Below, piece by piece: positions 11,182-21,479 of a DNA stretch of 64,000 nucleotides (the stretch's first letter is position 1; every line of letters begins with the position of its first letter). The stretch spans positions 480,426-544,425 of the forward strand of contig MNCI01030754.1 of NCBI GenBank assembly GCA_015680685.1, written 5' to 3'. The position numbers and the translations under genes are program-made. Below the pieces are notes generated by a model. The model was not told where the DNA came from and made no database searches. It saw only the letters and a list, made by a program, of their open reading frames with translations. Origin of the DNA: Gnetum montanum (Eukaryota > Streptophyta > Gnetopsida > Gnetales > Gnetaceae).

Positions 11182-13352
11182 TCATTTATTACGACCAAAT
11201 GAGTCGAGGAGATCTATGACTATCTTCAATTATGCTTCCCTTTCTTCATCAATGGCATCCTTCTTACTAAACACTACCTTACATCTAGCTAATCTATTAC
11301 ATAATTGTTTGATGTACTGGATCATATATCTTAATGCAGTTGTTGATTCCTCCTTTCTCTTAAGTTGTCTTCAACATATCTATTTGAATTGATCAATCAT
11401 CCATGTCCTTTTGTCATTCCTTCTTTTTCCTTTGCATAAACAAGACTAAAATTATGAGTTATAAACAAATCAAGAAAAAGGAAAGAGTAAATAATAAAAA
11501 AAGTATTTAGTTGAAATCAATCATTTTCAATTTGAAGAAACCATTCACGAGTTTCTAGATGGTGAGCAAAGCATGTTGCACCCTCAAATTCTCCTAAGAG
11601 TTTCTCTAGATCTTTGACAACATTTGGAGCATCCTCAAGAATTGGATGCAAAGATCATGGAACTCTAGCCTATACTAAATCATAATTTACCTTGAAGTTA
11701 CATAACGAAGACTCTCATAAGTGGTAGACACCTTCATGAATAGAATAGGGTTTACTATGAGAAATTCATTGACTAATATGCCAAAGAAGCACGAGTTCTT
11801 CTTTAACAGCCACCACTATTTATCCCATTGAATAAGAAGAACCTAAGATAGAGAAAGAAGGAACCACTAGAATAGAGTTAAGAATTGGTGTTAGTGCTAC
11901 CTATGGAAATGAACCTCTTATAGGTGCCATAGAAAAAGAAGGCATGCCTAGTGATCTAGATGGAGAAATAGGAGTCTAGTTGGAAGTGGCATCTACATCA
12001 TCTTTGTCCATCCCATAGATAAAGTACTACCGCTCCATAGACCTCTGCAATACAAAAGATCAACATCATACAAAAAAAAGAGGGAAGTATTCAAATCTTT
12101 AAATAATTAAAACTTACCTTTGGTTTCTTTCCTTTATCCTGTCTTATATTTGTTGAGTTTTCTGATGCTGTTGTTGAGCCTATTATTGGGCTTATCATCT
12201 TATAACTATTGGACTACCAGAACTTTTCCCAGTATGTTGCCTATGCAAAAATAAATTTATTAGAAAAGAAAATAAGATATTAAACTAAGTTATTATATAT
12301 ATATATATACCTTGGGAGTAGAAAGTGTGGTCTATTCTTGTGGTTCAATTGTACCAAAGGTCAAAGTACCTTGAACTTCTTCAGCCTTTGTAGCTCTAGC
12401 CTAGGCACTCTGAATCGGTTTATTTTGCAACCTAGATTGCACTGTCAAATACATAATATAAAGACATAATCAATAGAAAGAAAATAATAAATACATAAAA
12501 ATACCTCATTAATTTTCTCCTAATTCTGGGCATGCTATAAAGTTAGCTATCCTTTCTTAGCACCCATAATTTTATAACTCTCTTATTTTCAAGAAATTTA
12601 GGGCAAGATCAAGGATTGTAATGACTAAAACTTTTGTTTGAGTGGTCATAACTTAGGATCAAATACATGAACAAGGGTACACAATATAGGGTATAAGATT
12701 TGGCAAGATTTTGCTGAGCAGTAGTAATTCTAGTCATAGCATTATACCAGGCAGAGAAATAGGACAATAATTAGTCATAAGTTTTGCCAATTATGGCATC
12801 ATGAAGTATGTAAATAAAATCAAAATTAACATAGGATTGATGTTTATACCACAAAACCTTACTATAAGTAAGTAGATATAAATCAAAGTGAACCTCATTA
12901 ATGAAATCTCCATGAACAAATTGGCTTTTACCAAGAGCAAAATCAATAACATAATCAGATAATTCCTTTTTGCAAAATGATTTAACTTTTGGAAAGAAAG
13001 CTGATGTAATTAAAGGATCCTCTCCTTGATAAAAACCCAAGGCTATTCAAATATTAGAAGAAGGGATTGTTATTGCTTCAAAAACTAACTTGGAAGTAGA
13101 AATTTTTTTACTGTTATACTATTCACACCATTCCATGAGAACACATTTGCAATGGGAAAGTTTAAAAATAGAAAAGACAAGTACATTGGATAACCTTGAA
13201 GTTGTAAGATAGTGAAACCCCTTCTTCCCAAGTAAGTTACGAACACAATTAGAAGCAAAGAGTACATTATTTTGATCTAAAACAATATTGGCCAATTGAG
13301 AGCTACCTGAAGAAGTTTGAGGTAGAGGTGAAGCTTGACGTTTAAGGGTCAT
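11182..13352 (-). pseudogene. Antisense spliced gene-like unit in the leader of the outer element
   Basis: On the strand opposite to gag-pol an ATG at 13352 opens a frame that can be followed through exon-like segments with GT-AG junctions: exon 13352-12505, intron of 63 bp, exon 12441-12311, intron of 70 bp, exon 12240-12118, intron of 73 bp (donor AAG/GTAAGT, acceptor TTGCAG/AG), exon 12044-11732, intron of 62 bp, exon 11669 to about 11520, then a final exon of about 11440-11182. Recognisable open stretches include SQLANIVLDQNNVLFASN, KVKSFCKKELSDYVIDFAL, DKDDVDATSN, SRSLGMPSFSMAPIRGSF, LEKLLGEFEGATCF and a coiled-coil-like end with STTALRYMIQYIKQLCNRLA. Stops and at least one frameshift (13119-13267) show decay. 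I do not recognise the family; a TATA box lies at 13470-13476. Additional antisense ORFs are known in plant Ty3/gypsy elements and this is probably such a unit. A captured host gene fragment is the alternative. Confidence 0.65.
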
Positions 13353-13469
13353 GATGAAGATGATTAGAATCCTTTAATGGTAGAAAATCTTCAAGCTTGT
13401 CCACTAATATAATCTTTCAATATTCTTTTTATATTGAGTTGTGAGGGAAAAAGTCTTTCTTCTTCTCAT

Positions 13470-13476
13470 ATTTATA
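13470..13476 (-). promoter_or_regulatory. Candidate TATA box for the antisense unit (outer element)
   Basis: TATAAAT on the minus strand, about 118 bp before the ATG at 13352, leaving room for a leader of about 90 bases. A weaker ATATAAAA lies nearer the ATG at about 13425. The spacing mirrors that of the antisense unit in the inner element. Confidence 0.5.
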
Positions 13477-13479
13477 ATA

Positions 13480-13800
13480 CAACCATAAGAATCTATTAGA
13501 AGTAAAGAGGAAGTTTTAACTTAAGTTTAAAAAAACTAATGTTTACTTTTCCTAATTTTATGATTTCTAGATTCATTAAAATGATACCAATTTCATCAAA
13601 ATCCAACTTATGGTTTAGAAGATATGGTAATTCTCAAGTTACATGTAGTTTAAAATTTAAAAAGTATATTTTTAAAATTTAAAAATTTAATTTAAAAAAA
13701 TATTTTTAAAATTTAAAATTTCTTTTTTAAAAAGGAAGGGGTTGGAGGTCTCAGGTTTAATTTCGAGCCCTAACTTGAAAAAAAAAATTTAAAGAAAAAA
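13480..13800. other. AT-rich stretch with A/T homopolymer runs
   Basis: Alternating TTTAAAATTT runs around 13660-13730 and poly(A) near 13780-13800. No gene. It lies upstream of the antisense unit and could hold its promoter. Confidence 0.4.
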
Positions 13801-14046
13801 AGCCCCTCGAACCCTCAACAGCCATGCTGCTAGCCATGGCTAATGGCTACAAAGGAGCTGGCCCAAGCTAGACCATGGGCTATCATGCACCATGCATTAT
13901 CCATTTCTGTTGTGTCACACCTGCGTCTGTCATCACATCACACATGCACCTGCCACTGCATTGCTCACCGCTACACACTCGCTACTCATCGGCATGCATC
14001 CACTTCCTTGTCACCCATTGCTACACAATGCCCTACATCTACCACC
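13801..14046. other. Cytosine-rich leader segment
   Basis: Marked rise in C content (CACA, GCCACTGC, CATCAC words) relative to its surroundings. Overlapping plus-strand ORFs at 13843-14180 arise from this composition and from the following minisatellite and show no domain. Confidence 0.4.
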
Positions 14047-14200
14047 AAAAATCACCTCTCACACTGCTAGAAACTACCTTTCGCGCTACTAGAAACCACC
14101 TCCCACACCACCAAAAACTATCTCCCACATCACCGAACATCACTTCTCAAGTTGCTGAAAGCTACCTCTTTCATCACTAAACACTGCCTTTCTGAATGCC
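14047..14200. repeat. 22 bp minisatellite, seven copies
   Basis: Seven consecutive 22 bp units start at 14047, 14069, 14091, 14113, 14135, 14157 and 14179. Each follows an A-rich start, ACC or TCACCTC, then CACAC..C pattern, with several substitutions per unit but no length change. It lies in the noncoding leader between PBS and gag. Confidence 0.8.
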
Positions 14201-14214
14201 ATCAATCATCACCT

Positions 14215-14440
14215 CTCCAAACACCATAGAGTCACACAAGCCCAATCAAGGAGTGATGCAAGCCTAGTGATGGCTTGCATAGGCCTAATCAAGGCCTGCA
14301 CAAACCTTGACATAGGTTGTGTGGGCCCATAAAAGGATCACATGCATCCTAAAATGGGCCATCTAGGTTTAGAGGAGGGTTGCACAGGCCCAGAGGAGGG
14401 CCACATAGACCCTAAAATGGGCCATCATTCTACACAATGA
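14215..14440. repeat. GGCC-rich degenerate repeats
   Basis: Repeated phrases built around AGGCC, GGGCC and CCTAAAATGGGCCAT (twice) at irregular spacing. A comparable TTTTAGGCCATTTCGGGCC array occurs in the inner element at 30360-30500. Confidence 0.5.
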
Positions 14441-14599
14441 AAATTTTCAATCAATAGATGGGAAATTCAAAATTTCATAAAAATTGACGAGAATTTCGAA
14501 ATGCGAGTCAGTTAACATAAGAATTTAAAATTTTTCGTCATTAATTATTAATTTAAATTAAGAACACACACAAATATTTTCAAAAATTCAAAATTGACA

Positions 14600-14694
14600 C
14601 CTTAGTAATAATGGGAATAAAAATTTCATCATTAAGTGCGCTTCTAGAATAAAACTAGGATGGGTGACCTCTTAGGAAGTCTTGAAAAATGTGC
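14600..14694 (+). other. 5S rRNA-like segment, including the internal control region
   Basis: From 14632 the sequence follows the second half of plant 5S rRNA: TTAAGTGCGCTT, then ACTAGGATGGGTGACCTC, TTAGGAAGTCTTG and GTGC. It carries a clear box C equivalent and a decayed box A region, with CG to TG/CA differences. Weaker similarity reaches back to about 14600. The first half of the 5S gene is not recognisable, so it is not a functional 5S gene. 5S-derived segments in LTR elements are known from Cassandra TRIMs, where they lie in the LTR; here it lies in the internal leader. Orientation is the same as gag-pol. Confidence 0.7.
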
Positions 14695-14929
14695 AAGTTT
14701 TGTAAATTTAAAATGGCTATAATTTTTGAATTCAGAGTTCATTTTCAACTAAAAAAAATCATTCAACAGATTTGAACCTTTTAAACTCAATGAAACTATC
14801 AAATTTAGCTTTTGGATTATAGAAAATTAGCATTTTAATCCATTATTTAAGGTCCTAAAAATAATTAGGATTCAATGCTCAAGAAGAAATCCATAACAGT
14901 TTCAACTTCTTCTGTAATCGATTAACTAT

Positions 14930-16110
14930 TTCAAAACCCATACAAAGGCCATGGAAGCTAAGAATTACCAACATACCTGATTTCTTTAACTTACTGATGT
15001 CGAGAACCCAAAGAATAAATTGGAGAAAAATGGAGGCCCAAGTCAATGATTGGATGACTACCCTTGAAGATAAAATTAATGAAATCAAGGATGTTCAAGA
15101 AAAGCTTCATTAGTCAAATCAAAGGATTGGGACAAAGATGAAAAATATGTTTGAGGAAATTAGGAAATTATCTTAGAGTTCAAAGGATAAATGGTCAAAC
15201 ATGAAAGGAAAGATGGATTCTTTTACAGACTCCATTAAGTAATTAATCAACCATCTTACTCAGCCTTCAAATCCTACGTATGCTCCACTTAGGGATAAAC
15301 ATCAAGATCAAGATCAACTTCTCCCTAGGGATCCACACCAAAAACAACCCCCACCTACTGGTGGACAGGATACTAAAATCCCTCCTTTATGCCATAAAGT
15401 AGAAATTGAAGGTGAGGGATATGGGAACTCTTTTAATCCACCTAGAGAATCACTGACACAAGTTCATGCCAAGAAAGTAAAATTAAATCACTATGATGGA
15501 GCCCTTGGATCTAGTTCCAAGGAAAAGGATTAGCTTAATACAATGAAAAAATTCTTCAATATGTTGAATTTGTTAAGCGAGGAACATTTAAAAGTTATCT
15601 CCTTGGATTTAAGAGGACTTGCAACAACATGGTGGAATGGACTGATTGGCAAGACTTTGAACAAAAATTTGTACCCGATTCTTTACGCAAAGAGTGTAGA
15701 ATGAGATTTGATTCCTTAAGATTGGAAAGGTGATTTGTAGATGATTACTACAAGGAATTTTATGATCTTTCTCGATATGTAAGCCACCAAGATGAGGGAG
15801 AATTAGCTTCAAAGTGCATTGGTGGACTACATGCTCAATTGCATTCCCAAGCAAGAGTCCATAATCCTCAAACCGTTGATGAAGCACACAAAATTGCTAA
15901 GGATTATGAAAAATCAAATCAAATTCGAGCTACCCTTCAATAAGCAACTCTTCGACAAGCTACCCTTTCATAAGCAATAGTAGAGGAAACACTAACCAAA
16001 AGAGCCTAATTAGAATCAAAATTTTTTATTTGTGGTAAAGATCATTTCAAACAAGACTTTCCAAAATTTGAAACAAAAGTACAAAGGACCAACCAAATTA
16101 GGAATCAAAA
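14930..16110 (+). pseudogene. Gag of the outer element
   Basis: Retrotransposon Gag: the core domain is visible at 15470-15900 with AKKVKLNHYDGA, KKFFNMLNLLSEEHLKVISL, LRGLATTWWNG and, further on, a PKQESIILKPLMKHTK-like end. A zinc knuckle lies at 16024-16065 (ICGKDHFKQDF), in which the first and third positions of the CCHC set are changed. An amphipathic region precedes the core. Several frameshifts and stops. It is followed closely by the protease frame. Confidence 0.85.
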
Positions 16111-16123
16111 ATCCAACCCAAGC

Positions 16124-16675
16124 ATGAACAAAGAAAAAATGCTAACCACCACCATAGCTATGAAGAAGATATCTGCATCAACTAAATCAAGTTTACATAA
16201 ATTTCAATTTGATTTACTAATTTTTGAAGGTTCGATTAAAGGTAAACAGATTAAATTTTTTATTGATAGTGGTGCTAGTGATAACTTTATATCTCCAAAG
16301 TTCATTAATTTATTGAAGTTAAGTTTACCTTCCAAAAAATTTATTAAGATAGAATTGGTAGATGGAACAATGGTGACCAAGCATACCAGGCATGGAGAAA
16401 TTAACTATACTTTGCAAAACATGCCTTTCATTGATGAATTTTTTGAATTTGAACTAGGTGATGTTGATGCAATTTTAGGAATTTCTTTCCTACAAAAATT
16501 TGATATTTCTATCCACTTTGAAACTCATATTTTAAAAGTCCTAACCACTGATGGAGTCAAGGTTTTAAGGGGGGTAGGAATAGTAAGGAAAATTCGTATG
16601 ATGACCATTAAGCAAGCCAAAAGATTAGTCAAAAAAGGTGCTACAATGTTGATTGTCAAAATAACCCAACCTTAG
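16124..16675 (+). CDS. Retropepsin-like aspartic protease of the outer element
   Basis: An open frame of 183 codons. FFIDSGASDNFIS (about residues 45-57) is the aspartic protease active site with the intact DSG triad, and the later ILGISFLQKF matches the hydrophobic-GXXX C-terminal motif of retropepsins. The enzyme would cut the Gag-Pol polyprotein. In an intact element this would be part of a continuous gag-pol frame, so the ATG at 16124 is only the first one in the open stretch. The frame ends at TAG 16673-16675, just before the RT part. It is the best preserved segment of this element. Confidence 0.85.
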   Translation: MNKEKMLTTTIAMKKISASTKSSLHKFQFDLLIFEGSIKGKQIKFFIDSGASDNFISPKFINLLKLSLPSKKFIKIELVDGTMVTKHTRHGEINYTLQNMPFIDEFFEFELGDVDAILGISFLQKFDISIHFETHILKVLTTDGVKVLRGVGIVRKIRMMTIKQAKRLVKKGATMLIVKITQP

Positions 16676-17480
16676 AGATCTTCAAGTACTAAGATTCCAA
16701 AACAACTTATGGAATATAAAGATTCAGTATTTGGTGAAACTAGAGAACTACCTCCAAAAAGAACCATTGAGCATGCTATTGATATTTTTCCTAGTATACA
16801 ACCTATTTCAAAAGCCCCTTATAGATTTTATACTTTTGAATTAAGAGAATTAAAAGTAAAATTAGATCAATTATTGGAAAAATGAAAAATTTAACCTAGT
16901 GTATCACCTTGGGGTGCACCAGTCTTATTCATTAAAAAGAAAGATGGTATGTTAAGATTATGCATTGATTATAAAGCATTGAATAAAGTGATGATTAAAA
17001 ATACTTATTCTTTGCTTAGGATCGGTGATTTGTTTGATCAACTTACATGTGCATGTTATTTTTAAAAAATTGATTTAAAATTAGGTTATCACCAAATAAG
17101 GATTAAGGAGAAACATATTCAGAAAACTAATTTTAGAACTAGGTATGAATTATATGAATTTTTTGTAACATTGTTTGGATTAACTAATGCACCTACAACA
17201 TTCATGGCATTAATAAAGAATATTTTTTGTGAATATCTTAATTAGTTTGTTATAGTATTTATGAATGATATACTCGTTTATTCTAAGTTGAGAGAAGAAC
17301 ATGTCAAACATTTGAAAATTACAATGGAAATTCTTAAAGAGCATCAGTTAAAAGCTAAATTGAGTAAATGTGAATTATTTAAGGGAAAAGTTTCATACTT
17401 GGGTCATATAAGTTCTAAGAAAGGATTACAAGTAGCTCCAACAAAAATTAGTGCGATTCAGGACTAGCGTAAGTTAAAAG
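16676..17480 (+). pseudogene. Reverse transcriptase of the outer element
   Basis: RT motifs in order: [52 protein letters not shown] (first catalytic Asp), FGLTNAPTTFM, then FMNDILVYSK where the usual FxDD/YxDD motif has Asn in place of the first Asp. After it come KCELF and VSYLGHI from the thumb side. Stops and frameshifts break the frame upstream of 17261; the segment 17261-17467 is open. The altered catalytic Asp means this copy could not polymerise DNA even if its frame were intact. Confidence 0.9.
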
Positions 17481-17996
17481 ATGTTATAGCAATTTGTAGC
17501 TTCTTAGGTTTAGCTAGTTTTTATCAATGTTTCATTAAAGATTATTCTACCTTGGTAGCCCCATTGACTGACCTTTTGTAGGAAAAACATGTGTTTCATT
17601 TTGATGAAAAATGCAGGGAAGCTTTCCGCATATTAAAGATGCTACTCACAACAGCACCTATTTTGAGAATTTTGGATGAAGAATTACCATTTGAAGTATC
17701 CACGAATGCTTGTGGAATAGGAATCGGTGCAGTTCTTTCATAAGAAGATAAAGTGGTATGTTATGAATCTCTTAAATTATGAGGAGATGAGGTAAATTAC
17801 TTAACCCATGATTTAGAATTGCTAGCAATTGTTCATGGTTTGAAAGTTTAAAGACATTATCTTTATGGAAAAACGTTTGTACTAAAAAAAAATCATAAAA
17901 TTTTAGAATATTTGTAGAGACAACCTATTTTAAATACGTGTTAAAGGATATGGGTAGAATTATTGCCTTAATATGATTTTGAAATCAAATATATCC
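17481..17996 (+). pseudogene. RNase H domain of the outer element, up to the nested insertion
   Basis: Contains the RT-RNase H connection (FLGLASFYQCFIKDYST) and RNase H with the DEELPFEVSTNACGIGIGAVLS segment, in which the catalytic Asp is Asn (STNA for TDA). Further on are LLAIVHGLK, RHYLYGK and LPQYDFEIKYI. The last motif is cut by the inner element, and the rest of the tether (KNVVVDALSQ) resumes at 36619. Confidence 0.88.
17992..17996. repeat. Target site duplication TATCC (left)
   Basis: TATCC just before the inner element, repeated at 36614-36618. Deleting the insert plus one copy gives an uninterrupted outer frame FEIKYILDKKNVVVDALSQ. Confidence 0.95.
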
Positions 17997-19833
17997 TGTA
18001 GCGACCGAAAACGTCGGTGGCTGGAAACACCGAGAGGTCGTCGGTCGGACAATCTTAACCCCGAATTCGTGTGAGGGCCGTGCTAGATAAAACAGAAATG
18101 GGGTGCCCTAAATGGTCTAGTTGATCAGACAGGGACTTAGTCGGTGTTACTAAATCTTTTGCAAATGTGTAATTTGAAAACCATGTTTATAGCATCGAAT
18201 AATAATTATTATATGCGAGGAAAAGAAAATGATGTAAAATGCAATGATAAGCAGGAGAATAAAGTAAACTGGAGTTAAGAAATGCACTGCTTCAAGACTA
18301 CGAATTTACTTTTTCAAAGTGGATACAATCGGTTGTGCGACGCTGGGAAGCATAGAAATCCCAAAAGTAACCAAGACGTTCAAAGCAAGCCAACTGTATG
18401 CTTGAACGTGGAGTTAAGAGCTAATGATGTAAAATGCTACAAAGGTAATAGAAAAGGGCTAACAGAATTCTAAACAGGAATGCCAACTATTTGATTTTTT
18501 TGTCAACTCACAAAATGTTTACAATGCTCAAGATTATCAACTCTTTTAATTCTCAAACTACCAACCATGCCAAATTTTCCAACTTGCCAAGTTGTTCAAA
18601 TGCCCTTTGAATTGCTAGTTTGCCAACTTGCCAACTTGCTAACAGATTTTTCAAATGATTTGCCAACCCCTTAAGCATTTCTCATTAGGGTATTTATAGG
18701 GCTAAATGCAATTTGGATGCCACGTGTCCTAGACCCACAAGATGTTGACATGTTCATGCTGCATGGACATGCAAAGCTGATTGATGAGCCTATTGTGTAG
18801 CAATCACGCTATCAAAACTAGAGATGCCAGGATAATGTGTGCCAACAATGCAAACAAGAAGTGAAGTGCATTGATGTAGTGTAGCCGCCTGCTACACTAT
18901 GCTATGTTGTGGAGTGTGGCCTGTTAGTGTAGCGTAGTTGCTTGCTATGTTGTGTTATGCTATGTAGTGTAGCATAGCGTAGCCATTAGTTCAAAGAAGA
19001 AATTTACGTTTAGAGTGAATTGCATGTGCTAGAAGCCTTTGAAGTGTATTGGCTGGTTCTGCATGTTTGCTACCCTATGCTACGCTACGTAGCGTAGCAT
19101 AGTGTAGCAAACATGTAGCGTAGCATAGCGTAGCAAACATGCAGAACCAGCCAATACACTTACGTAGCATAGCATAGCGTACAGCTGACCTTAACTACAA
19201 TTTGCACTTAAGTTGTAAACTTTTGTCTAATGATCATGCTGACAATCTGCAACCTTTTTTCTCTGTGATGTGAAGCCTTTGAACTTACTGATCCTGCATT
19301 TTGAGACGCCTTTTGTCGTTCTTGCATCATTGCTACACCGTGCTACGCTATGTAGCGTAGCATAGTGTAGCAGCCAACATAGCCTGCTTTTTGCTTAATC
19401 TGCCACTTTTCTAGTAAGAGGAGCTTTGATGAAGGACTTGAAGTTAAACAAGACAACTAGGTTTCAAGGCCAGAGTGCTTGCTGAGTGCAATTGTAACCA
19501 CTAGGTAAGTTGGGTCTTTCTATCTTACTTTTGCTATGCTGTGCTATGCTTCGTAGTGTAGCATAGCATAGCACTTCATCTTGTAACAGTTCACAGTTGA
19601 TTGTCTAAGCAACTATCTCTCGAGGCCTACTACGCTACATAGCATAGCATAGCATAACAAACATTTTGACTAGAAAACTTGCCAAACTATTTCGTTGATC
19701 CTAAGTATCATCGACAACTCTGAGCATCCTGCCAAACTATCATGAGGCTACACTTGTGGGAATGTGAGCCTCATGTCCAAGACCTTGGTGACCCTAGTGA
19801 AGTAAGAGTGCCTTGAAAATTTAGGGTATTTTA
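17997..19833 (-). repeat. 3' LTR of the inner element
   Basis: 1837 bp, homologous along its length to 34896-36613. On the plus strand it runs from TGTAGCGACC to ATTTTA; the terminal CA has become TA. A TATAAATA on the minus strand lies at 18691-18698. Several clusters of GCTAC/GTAGC palindromes occur, and one is extended relative to the other LTR (19041-19161), which accounts for the 119 bp length difference. Confidence 0.93.
19041..19161. repeat. Large palindrome built on GCTAC/GTAGC pentamers
   Basis: The axis lies between 19088 and 19089. The arms 19062-19088 and 19089-19115 are reverse complements over 27 bp with one mismatch and no spacer. Beyond them the left flank (AAGTGTATTGGCTGGTTCTG) returns in reverse complement at 19142-19161, separated by one further pentamer block. 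The other LTR has only a short version near 35936-36000. Such a sequence could extrude a cruciform; its presence in one LTR only points to a post-insertion event or a difference in the source copy. Confidence 0.85.
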
Positions 19834-21125
19834 TCGGTACCTCTTTGTCAATGCCTGGAGGATGGACCCGAGAGACATCGATAAAGAATATGAAACACCA
19901 AGGAAGAAAAAATGCTAACATTACTCTTCAGTGATCACCAAGATGTCGCTCAGCTATGCTTGAGAGTGCTGCATTGGTTATGCATGGAAAGGGGAAGAGT
20001 TAAGCAGGGATAAGGAGGTTAAGCAAGGGGAAAGATGTTCAAGAAAATGGTAAAGATGAAACTTAGTAGGATCCCTCGTCGGAATGCTTGTGAGGGAGTT
20101 ATTTGCGTGGTCATCTTTTCTTTTACTGACCTTCGACCTCTCGTTGGAATGCTTAGAGAGGGTGATTGTAAAATAGCTTACATGCCATTTGTTTTAGGCA
20201 TGTTTTTTTTGTGTGATCTTCGCTCTTTTATGCTTTTCTTTTGCTGTTTTTCCTTTTACATTTGCAAACAACCTTGTCGAAGGATAGGTGTTTCTTTCCC
20301 ACGATAAGTTGTGTTACATCCACATGGGGCTTTAACTTGTCTACGTATGCTTCCCATGCGGCGAGCTGTGTTACGCGCATCATGAATTTTATGGTTGAGC
20401 ATATGGGAGGGCTTGACAAGCATCGGGAAAAGCTTGTAAAAGAGGGGAGAGAGTGGATTACGAGTGTAAGGAATAAGGAAAAGGGGTTTAAAGGGGAGGA
20501 AAGGATGTGCACTCTGAAGTAGCCAAGATAATCAAGATGACCACCTTGTAACAATGTAGTGTCCTGCCACCATGGTGCAACGCACCTCTGATCAACGCCC
20601 CTCCGGAATGCACCCTGCAAACACAACAGAAAGCAAACCAAGAAAAAAAACCATGATGCAAAACAAAGGCAAAGATCTTGCTTGTTGTGGATGTTGCTGG
20701 AGCTAGGAACTAGCACCGAGAAGGCTAGGAGTTACTGTGAATGCAGATGCTTAGGAATCCCTGCCTAAGGCAAGCATTATCAGTTCAGCTGTGAGATGGG
20801 CTACCCAGTAGCTAAACGTCTCTTGAGCTTAGGCACTGGCAGGGGTTAGAGGAGAACAATATTGTGGTTGGTCCACAATACTACTGGAACTATGACAGCA
20901 GGCGCTAACCAGGGAAGCTACTACCAGGGCAATGAGCCATGGTAGCAGTAGGTCTAGAGGGTCAGCAGGATGTAATACGACATCTCTAAAGGATCAGCAA
21001 GATGCCAAGAGCAATGATGCTACACATGTTCCAAAGGGTGTTTTCTTGGCGTCGTGAACTGCATTCTGGAACTACAATGTCCCACCCCATGTCGATACTA
21101 TGCATTCTCACTTGTTGTGTACTGG
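19834..21125. other. Untranslated region of the inner element between integrase and 3' LTR
   Basis: Lies downstream of integrase in element orientation. A weak purine run (AAAGAGG on the minus strand, next to the LTR) is the only candidate polypurine tract. ORFs at 20228-20716 (minus) and 20241-20522 (plus) overlap each other, lack known motifs, and are not accepted as genes. Confidence 0.5.
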
Positions 21126-21130
21126 AACCC

Positions 21131-21460
21131 AGTTTAAGGTCTTGGTAGATCATGGGTGTTGTTTTAAGGTCTCAGTAGACCGTGGTGCGCTAGTTTAAGG
21201 TCCTAGCAAACCGTTGTGCTGGTCTAAGGTCCCAGTAGACTGTCTATGCCATTTTAATGTCATGGCGGACTATCTATGCCAGTTTATAGTAATAGTGAAT
21301 TGCATGTGCCATTTTATAGTCATAGCGGACTGATTTGCCAATTTTATGTTGTAGCGGATGAGCTTTGCCAATTTTACGTCGTAGTGGACATGCTTTGCCA
21401 GTTTTATGTGGTAGCAGACGTCTGCTCACCTTTACCAATTTTACGTCATAGTGGACATCT
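21131..21460. repeat. Tandem array of ~30 bp units (array 1)
   Basis: About eleven degenerate units of the type GTTTAAGGTC-N-GTAGACCGTN-TGCCA, drifting to TTTTATGTCGTAGCGGAC towards the right. The same motif recurs at 25060-25510 on the other side of the integrase-RT block. Confidence 0.8.
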
Positions 21461-21479
21461 GATTATCTACTTCATGCAT

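Noticed and set aside
11520-11700. hAT transposase fragment (LLGEFEGATCFAH resembles a hAT motif)
   Set aside because: The resemblance is one short phrase, and the segment fits better as an exon of the antisense unit.
13843-14180. Three overlapping plus-strand ORFs
   Set aside because: Open only because the 22 bp minisatellite and C-rich composition lack stops in some frames.
14047-14200. CRISPR array
   Set aside because: Units are contiguous without unique spacers and the context is a plant retrotransposon.
14600-14694. Functional 5S rRNA gene
   Set aside because: Only the second half of the gene is clear and it carries many changes; the first half is missing.
20228-20716. Minus-strand ORF of 162 codons in the inner element
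   Set aside because: Overlaps an equally long plus-strand ORF, shows no motif, and lies in the untranslated region after integrase.
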